A stretch of 64,000 nucleotides of DNA, taken from NCBI RefSeq assembly GCF_006980715.1, contig NZ_SBHN01000011.1, forward strand, positions 62,001 through 126,000, given 5' to 3'. This document shows positions 59,686-64,000 of the stretch, one piece after another. Under the pieces are notes generated by a model that did not search any database, had not been told where the DNA came from, and was given only the letters and a program-made list of their open reading frames with translations. This DNA comes from Telmatospirillum sp. J64-1 (GTDB lineage Bacteria > Pseudomonadota > Alphaproteobacteria > Rhodospirillales > Magnetospirillaceae). The position numbers and the translations under genes are program-made. Position 1 is the first letter of the stretch. The number at the start of each line of letters is the position of its first letter.

Positions 59686-60696
59686 GTGAAGAGCAAGGCG
59701 TTCTGTGACGGCTTTAACCGAGGCGGCAGTCTCCGTCGGCGGCTGCAGGGCGTGGCGCTCGGCATTCTGGTCGGCGGCACGTCGCTGTTCGGCCTGACCT
59801 TGCCGCATGCCGCCCAGTCCCAGCAGATCGAGGCCCAGGCCCTCTACAACCGCCTGGACCGCATGGAACGCGATCTCCAGACCCTGCAAAGGCAGGTCTA
59901 TCGCGGCCAACCCGCGCCCGCCGCTTCGGCCGGTGCGCCCGCTCCCCTGGCGGCGGAGATGCCCGAGGGTGTGGCGACCAGGCTGCATGTGCGGATCGAA
60001 CAGCTGGAACAGCAGATCCGGGTGCTGACCGGCCAGGTCGAGGAAGTTTCCTTCAACATGGCCCAGGTTTCCAGCCGCCTGGACAAGGCGCTGGCCGATA
60101 TCGACCTGCGCCTGACCGAGATCGAGCAGGGACGGACCCTGGCCCAGGGGCCGGACGCCGAGGGACAGGAAGGCACGACGCCGCCTGCCGCGGCCAATGC
60201 CGATGCCCCCGCCGTCGCCCCGGCCGCGCCGCCGGGCCAGCTGGCTCTGCCCAGCAACAATGCCGCCGCCGGATCCCAGGCTGCCGCCGCGCCTGCGGGC
60301 CTGACCAGCGGCACGCCCCAGGAAAAATACGACTACGCCTTCAGCCTGCTGCGCCAGGCCGATTATTCCGGCGCTGAGCAGGCCCTGCGCGGTTTCCTGG
60401 AAGCCCATCCCGATGATGCGCTGGCCGGGAATGCCCAATACTGGCTGGGCGAGACGCATTACGTGCGCGGCGAATACGAACAGGCCGCGGTGCTTTTCCT
60501 CCAGGGCTACCAGAAATACGGCAATGGCGGGAAGGCTCCGGACAGCCTGCTCAAGCTGGGCCTGTCGCTGAGCCATCTGGGTAAGTCCAAGGAAGCCTGT
60601 GCCGCCCTGGGGCGCCTGGACAGGGAATTCCCGCAAGCTTCCGACGCGATCAAGCGTCGCGCCGTCGTCGAGCGTCAGAAACTCGCCTGCAGCTAA
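59686..60696 (+). CDS. cpoB: CpoB/YbgF, Tol-Pal coordinator of septal peptidoglycan
   Basis: A 336-residue periplasmic protein. Signal peptide (VALGILVGGTSLFGLTLPHA, then AQS), a coiled-coil trimer region (about 45-140: LYNRLDRMERDLQTLQRQVY), a Pro/Ala linker, then three TPR units (YDYAFSLLRQADYSGAEQAL; YWLGETHYVRGEYEQAAVLF; SLLKLGLSLSHLGKSKEACA). Length and order are standard. It starts 175 bases after pal. Confidence 0.94.
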   Translation: MKSKAFCDGFNRGGSLRRRLQGVALGILVGGTSLFGLTLPHAAQSQQIEAQALYNRLDRMERDLQTLQRQVYRGQPAPAASAGAPAPLAAEMPEGVATRLHVRIEQLEQQIRVLTGQVEEVSFNMAQVSSRLDKALADIDLRLTEIEQGRTLAQGPDAEGQEGTTPPAAANADAPAVAPAAPPGQLALPSNNAAAGSQAAAAPAGLTSGTPQEKYDYAFSLLRQADYSGAEQALRGFLEAHPDDALAGNAQYWLGETHYVRGEYEQAAVLFLQGYQKYGNGGKAPDSLLKLGLSLSHLGKSKEACAALGRLDREFPQASDAIKRRAVVERQKLACS

Positions 60697-60699
60697 GGT

Positions 60700-62043
60700 G
60701 TGAGTCCGAGCCGTCGGGGCCACGCCCTTTCCGATCGTTTTTTCGCCGTCATGGAAAGGCTGGGACCTTTCGAGTCCCGGCCGATCCTCGCCGTCGCCGT
60801 TTCCGGCGGCGCCGACAGCCTGGCACTGTGCCTGCTGGCCGATGACTGGGCCCGCCGCCGCGGCGGTTCCGTGCTGGCGCTGACCGTGGATCATCGCCTG
60901 CGCGCCGAATCCGGCGCCGAGGCCGCCCGTGTCGGCGAATGGCTGGCGGGCCGGGCCATTGCCCATCGCATTCTCCGCTGGGACGATCCCAAACCCCGGA
61001 CGGGCCTGCAGGCCGCCGCCCGCGAGGCGCGTTACGCCCTGCTGGAAGAGGCCTGCGCCGAAAGCGGCATCCTGCATCTTCTGTTGGCCCATCACCGCGC
61101 CGACCAGGCCGAGACCGTGCTGCTGCGCCAGCAGCGGGGCAGCGGCATGGATGGCTTGGCGGGGATGTCGGCCATCGTCGAGCGTCCCTCCCTGCGTCTG
61201 CTGCGCCCGTTGCTCGCCTGTCGGCCTGAGGATCTGCGCGGATTCCTGAGGGAACAGGGGCAGGACTGGATCGAGGACCCCAGCAACGGCAATCCCGCCT
61301 TCGCGCGGGTACGACTGCGCATGCGCCTAGCGGAGGACGGGGGCGAAACGGAACGGTTGCTGTCCATGTCCCGCCGGGCGGGGCAGGAGAGGGCGGCGCT
61401 GGAAGAGGCCGTGGCGCAGGCGGCGGCCCGTTCGGTCCTGATCCATCCCGTCGGCTATGCCCTGTGGCGGGTGGAGGATCTGGGACGCCTGCCGGAAGAG
61501 GTGGGACTGCGGCTGCTGTCGCGGCTGGTGTGCTGCATGGGCGGACGCGCCTATCCGCCCCGGGCGGAGCGGTTGCGGGGCATCTATGACCAGTTGCGGT
61601 CGGGGCGGCGCGATCTAACTTTGGGAGGATGCCTGCTGGCGGCCCGACGCGACGGGCTGCTGGTTTGCCGCGAACCCGGGCGCCTGACGGCGCTTACGGA
61701 GTTGCGGCCGGACAAAGTCGTATTATGGGATGGCAGATATCGTATGTTTTTGTCGCCGGAGAAAAACGAGGCCGTTTCCCCGCCGGGCGCCGCCAAGGTG
61801 GCCGCCCTGGGGGCGCAAGGCTGGCGGGACATCCGCTCCCATCTCGCCGGAGAGGCGGGAATGGCGCTGCCCGAGCCGGTGCGGCTGGGGCTTCCGGCGA
61901 TCTATGACGAGCATGGTATATCGGCCGTGCCGCAGCTGGGGTATAAGCGAGAGGGAGGTCGCACCACCGATGCGCGGGTTCCTTCCGTCTTATTCGCTCC
62001 ACGCATCACGGTTACTGGCGCGGGGCATTGCCTTGTTTGGTGA
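60700..62043 (+). CDS. tilS: tRNA(Ile)-lysidine synthetase
   Basis: A 447-residue ATP-PPase that modifies C34 of tRNA(Ile2) to lysidine. PP-loop VSGGADSLALCLLADD (about 31-46), then HRADQAETVLLRQQRGSGMD and EDPSNGNPAFARVRLR. The later part is the TilS C-terminal domain. The start is a GTG at 60700, four bases after the cpoB stop. It lies before ftsH as usual. Confidence 0.93.
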   Translation: MSPSRRGHALSDRFFAVMERLGPFESRPILAVAVSGGADSLALCLLADDWARRRGGSVLALTVDHRLRAESGAEAARVGEWLAGRAIAHRILRWDDPKPRTGLQAAAREARYALLEEACAESGILHLLLAHHRADQAETVLLRQQRGSGMDGLAGMSAIVERPSLRLLRPLLACRPEDLRGFLREQGQDWIEDPSNGNPAFARVRLRMRLAEDGGETERLLSMSRRAGQERAALEEAVAQAAARSVLIHPVGYALWRVEDLGRLPEEVGLRLLSRLVCCMGGRAYPPRAERLRGIYDQLRSGRRDLTLGGCLLAARRDGLLVCREPGRLTALTELRPDKVVLWDGRYRMFLSPEKNEAVSPPGAAKVAALGAQGWRDIRSHLAGEAGMALPEPVRLGLPAIYDEHGISAVPQLGYKREGGRTTDARVPSVLFAPRITVTGAGHCLVW

Positions 62044-62139
62044 TTCCGCCGCATTATCTACAGAGGCACTGGCTTGCCGTCGATCCGCGAGACGCGGGCC
62101 TCGGACGAACGCTTCCGTATATTTGGGAAGGGCTGAAAC

Positions 62140-64000
62140 TTGAACTTTAGCAAGAACCTGGCGCTCTGGGTCATCATCGCCCTGCTGCTGGTGGCGCTCT
62201 TCAATCTTTTCGAGCCGCAGCAGACGACCAGGGGCGCGACCTATCCGTTCTCGGATTTCATCTCCGAAGTCGAGCGCGGAAACGTGCGCGACGTCGTCAT
62301 CCAGGGCGAGTCCATCACCGGCACCTTCGCCGATGGGCGGGCCTTCACCACTTACGCGCCCCAGGATCCGCAGCTGGTTCCGACCCTGCGCGAGCATGGC
62401 GTACGCATTTCGGCGCAGCCGCGCGCAGACGACAGCCCGACCTTCTGGGGAATTCTGATCTCCTGGTTCCCGATGCTTCTGCTCATCGGCGTGTGGATCT
62501 TCTTCATGCGTCAGATGCAGGGCGGCGGCGGCAAGGCCATGGGCTTCGGCAAGTCCCGTGCCCGCATGCTGACCGAGAAGACCGGCCGCGTGACCTTCGA
62601 GGACGTGGCGGGCATCGACGAGGCCAAACAGGAACTGGAAGAGATCGTGGACTTCCTGCGCGACCCGCAGAAGTTCCAGCGCCTGGGCGGCAAGATTCCG
62701 AAAGGCTGCTTGCTGGTCGGTCCGCCCGGTACCGGTAAGACGCTGCTGGCCCGCGCCATCGCCGGCGAGGCCAATGTGCCGTTCTTCACCATCTCGGGCT
62801 CGGACTTCGTCGAAATGTTCGTCGGCGTGGGTGCCTCGCGTGTCCGCGACATGTTCGAGCAGGGCAAGAAGAACGCGCCGTGCATCATCTTCATCGATGA
62901 AATCGACGCCGTCGGCCGCCATCGTGGTGCCGGCCTGGGCGGCGGCAATGACGAGCGCGAGCAGACCCTGAACCAGTTGCTGGTCGAGATGGACGGCTTC
63001 GAGGCCAATGAAGGCGTCATCCTGATCGCCGCCACCAACCGTCCCGACGTCCTGGACCCGGCGCTGCTGCGTCCAGGCCGCTTCGACCGTCAGGTGGTGG
63101 TGCCCAATCCGGATGTGCTGGGCCGCGAGAAGATCCTGAAGGTGCATATGCGCAAGGTGCCGCTGGCTCCCGACGTGGATGCCCGCATCATCGCGCGCGG
63201 CACGCCGGGCTTCTCGGGCGCCGATCTGTCCAACCTGGTGAACGAGGCCGCCCTGATCGCCGCCCGTGCCGGCAAGCGCGTCGTCACCATGTTCGACTTC
63301 GAATCCGCCAAGGACAAGGTCATGATGGGCGCGGAACGCCGCTCCATGGTCATGACCGAGAACGAGAAGAAGCTGACCGCCTATCACGAGGCCGGCCACG
63401 CCATCGTCGCCCTGCACGAGCCTGAGTCCGATCCCATCCACAAGGCCACCATCATCCCGCGCGGCCGTGCGCTGGGCATGGTGATGCGCCTGCCGGAAGG
63501 CGACCGCATCTCGGTCTCGCGCGCCAAGCTGAAGGCCGACCTGGCCGTCGCCATGGGTGGACGTATCGCCGAGGAACTGATCTTCGGTCCGGAAAAGATC
63601 ACCACCGGTGCGTCCTCGGACATCAAGATGGCGACCGACATTTCCCGCCGCATGGTCACGGAATGGGGCATGAGCGAGAAGCTTGGTCCGCTGACCTATG
63701 GCGAGAACGACCAGGAAGTCTTCCTGGGGCATTCCGTGGCGACCCACAAGAACGTCTCGGAAGCCACCGCCAACCTGATCGATGCCGAGGTCAAGAGGGT
63801 GGTCCAGGAGGCTTACGACCGGGCCAAGTCCTGCCTGATCGAGCATCGTGACCAGTTGGAAACCCTGGCGAAGGGCCTGCTGGAATACGAAACCCTGAGC
63901 GGCGACGAAATCCGCGCGCTGCTCAATGGCGAGCCCATCCACCGCAATGCCGGGAGCGACGACCATCGCCCCCGCGACACCGGCCGCCGTGCCTCGGTGC
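62140..64000 (+). CDS. ftsH: ATP-dependent zinc metalloprotease FtsH (3' end outside window)
   Basis: The frame is open to the window end (620 codons). TM1 is at about 5-24 ([18 protein letters not shown]), a periplasmic domain follows, TM2 is at about 105-125, then the AAA domain with Walker [12 protein letters not shown], Walker [19 protein letters not shown] and [23 protein letters not shown]. The zinc site is HEAGH at about 416-420. The start is a TTG at 62140 with GGAAGGG upstream. It degrades misfolded membrane proteins and regulators such as sigma-32 or LpxC. Only a short C-terminal tail is missing. Confidence 0.96.
   Translation, partial: MNFSKNLALWVIIALLLVALFNLFEPQQTTRGATYPFSDFISEVERGNVRDVVIQGESITGTFADGRAFTTYAPQDPQLVPTLREHGVRISAQPRADDSPTFWGILISWFPMLLLIGVWIFFMRQMQGGGGKAMGFGKSRARMLTEKTGRVTFEDVAGIDEAKQELEEIVDFLRDPQKFQRLGGKIPKGCLLVGPPGTGKTLLARAIAGEANVPFFTISGSDFVEMFVGVGASRVRDMFEQGKKNAPCIIFIDEIDAVGRHRGAGLGGGNDEREQTLNQLLVEMDGFEANEGVILIAATNRPDVLDPALLRPGRFDRQVVVPNPDVLGREKILKVHMRKVPLAPDVDARIIARGTPGFSGADLSNLVNEAALIAARAGKRVVTMFDFESAKDKVMMGAERRSMVMTENEKKLTAYHEAGHAIVALHEPESDPIHKATIIPRGRALGMVMRLPEGDRISVSRAKLKADLAVAMGGRIAEELIFGPEKITTGASSDIKMATDISRRMVTEWGMSEKLGPLTYGENDQEVFLGHSVATHKNVSEATANLIDAEVKRVVQEAYDRAKSCLIEHRDQLETLAKGLLEYETLSGDEIRALLNGEPIHRNAGSDDHRPRDTGRRASV

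Noticed and set aside
61990-63966. Minus-strand open frame of about 658 codons opposite ftsH
   Set aside because: It lies across the conserved AAA and HEAGH motifs of FtsH on the plus strand. It is an antisense shadow of high-GC coding DNA.

Overview
The window is about 64 kb of high-GC DNA from an alphaproteobacterium, most likely of the Rhodospirillales (Magnetospirillum-like). This rests on gene order: yebC-ruvC-ruvA-ruvB-ybgC-tolQ-tolR-tolA-tolB-pal-cpoB-tilS-ftsH in one direction, a zapA - 6S RNA - 5-formyl-THF cyclo-ligase block, a PF13467-type ribbon-helix-helix protein and a large maltose-1-phosphate/glycogen cluster. The genus is inference; no rRNA or tRNA gene was seen.

Layout. (1) 1-7490 is chromosomal backbone: an Uup-type ABC-F ATPase and a DjlA-like chaperone on the minus strand, a GNAT/LysR divergent pair, a prolyl-tRNA editing protein and guaA ending in a strong terminator. 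(2) 7500-13100 is an accessory island of lower GC. It holds a large DUF4238-like protein, a DUF4269 protein and a ClbS/DfsB-family protein among remnants: a serine recombinase N-terminus, a P4-type integrase N-terminus with a frameshift and a stop, a headless TetR regulator and a GST N-terminus with a stop. (3) 13100-24000 carries stress and envelope genes: tandem UspA, TrxC, a Slam/TbpB-like lipoprotein pair, SDR, PfpI, MsrPQ, a phasin-like repeat protein, a double cold-shock protein and several very small membrane proteins.

(4) 24200-41940 is a seven-gene glucan cluster: GlgE with an extra N-terminal GH13 domain, TreS-maltokinase, GlgB, GlgX, TreZ, MalQ and GlgP. TreS makes maltose from trehalose, its kinase domain phosphorylates it, GlgE polymerises maltose-1-phosphate, GlgB branches, GlgX/GlgP/MalQ degrade and recycle. 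TreZ is present, but its usual partner TreY is absent from the window. (5) 42000-51600 holds a PAS histidine kinase, a DUF4168 protein, thiE overlapping a class I FBP aldolase, zapA, 6S RNA, a formyl-THF cyclo-ligase, a YmdB-like phosphoesterase and a chemoreceptor. (6) 51866 to the end is the recombination (RuvABC) and cell-envelope (Tol-Pal) operon, followed by tilS and ftsH, which runs off the window.

The most notable items are the Slam/lipoprotein pair, the GH13-GlgE fusion, the TreZ-without-TreY cluster, the decayed island after guaA with its DUF4238-like protein, and the phasin-like protein with five 11-residue repeats.
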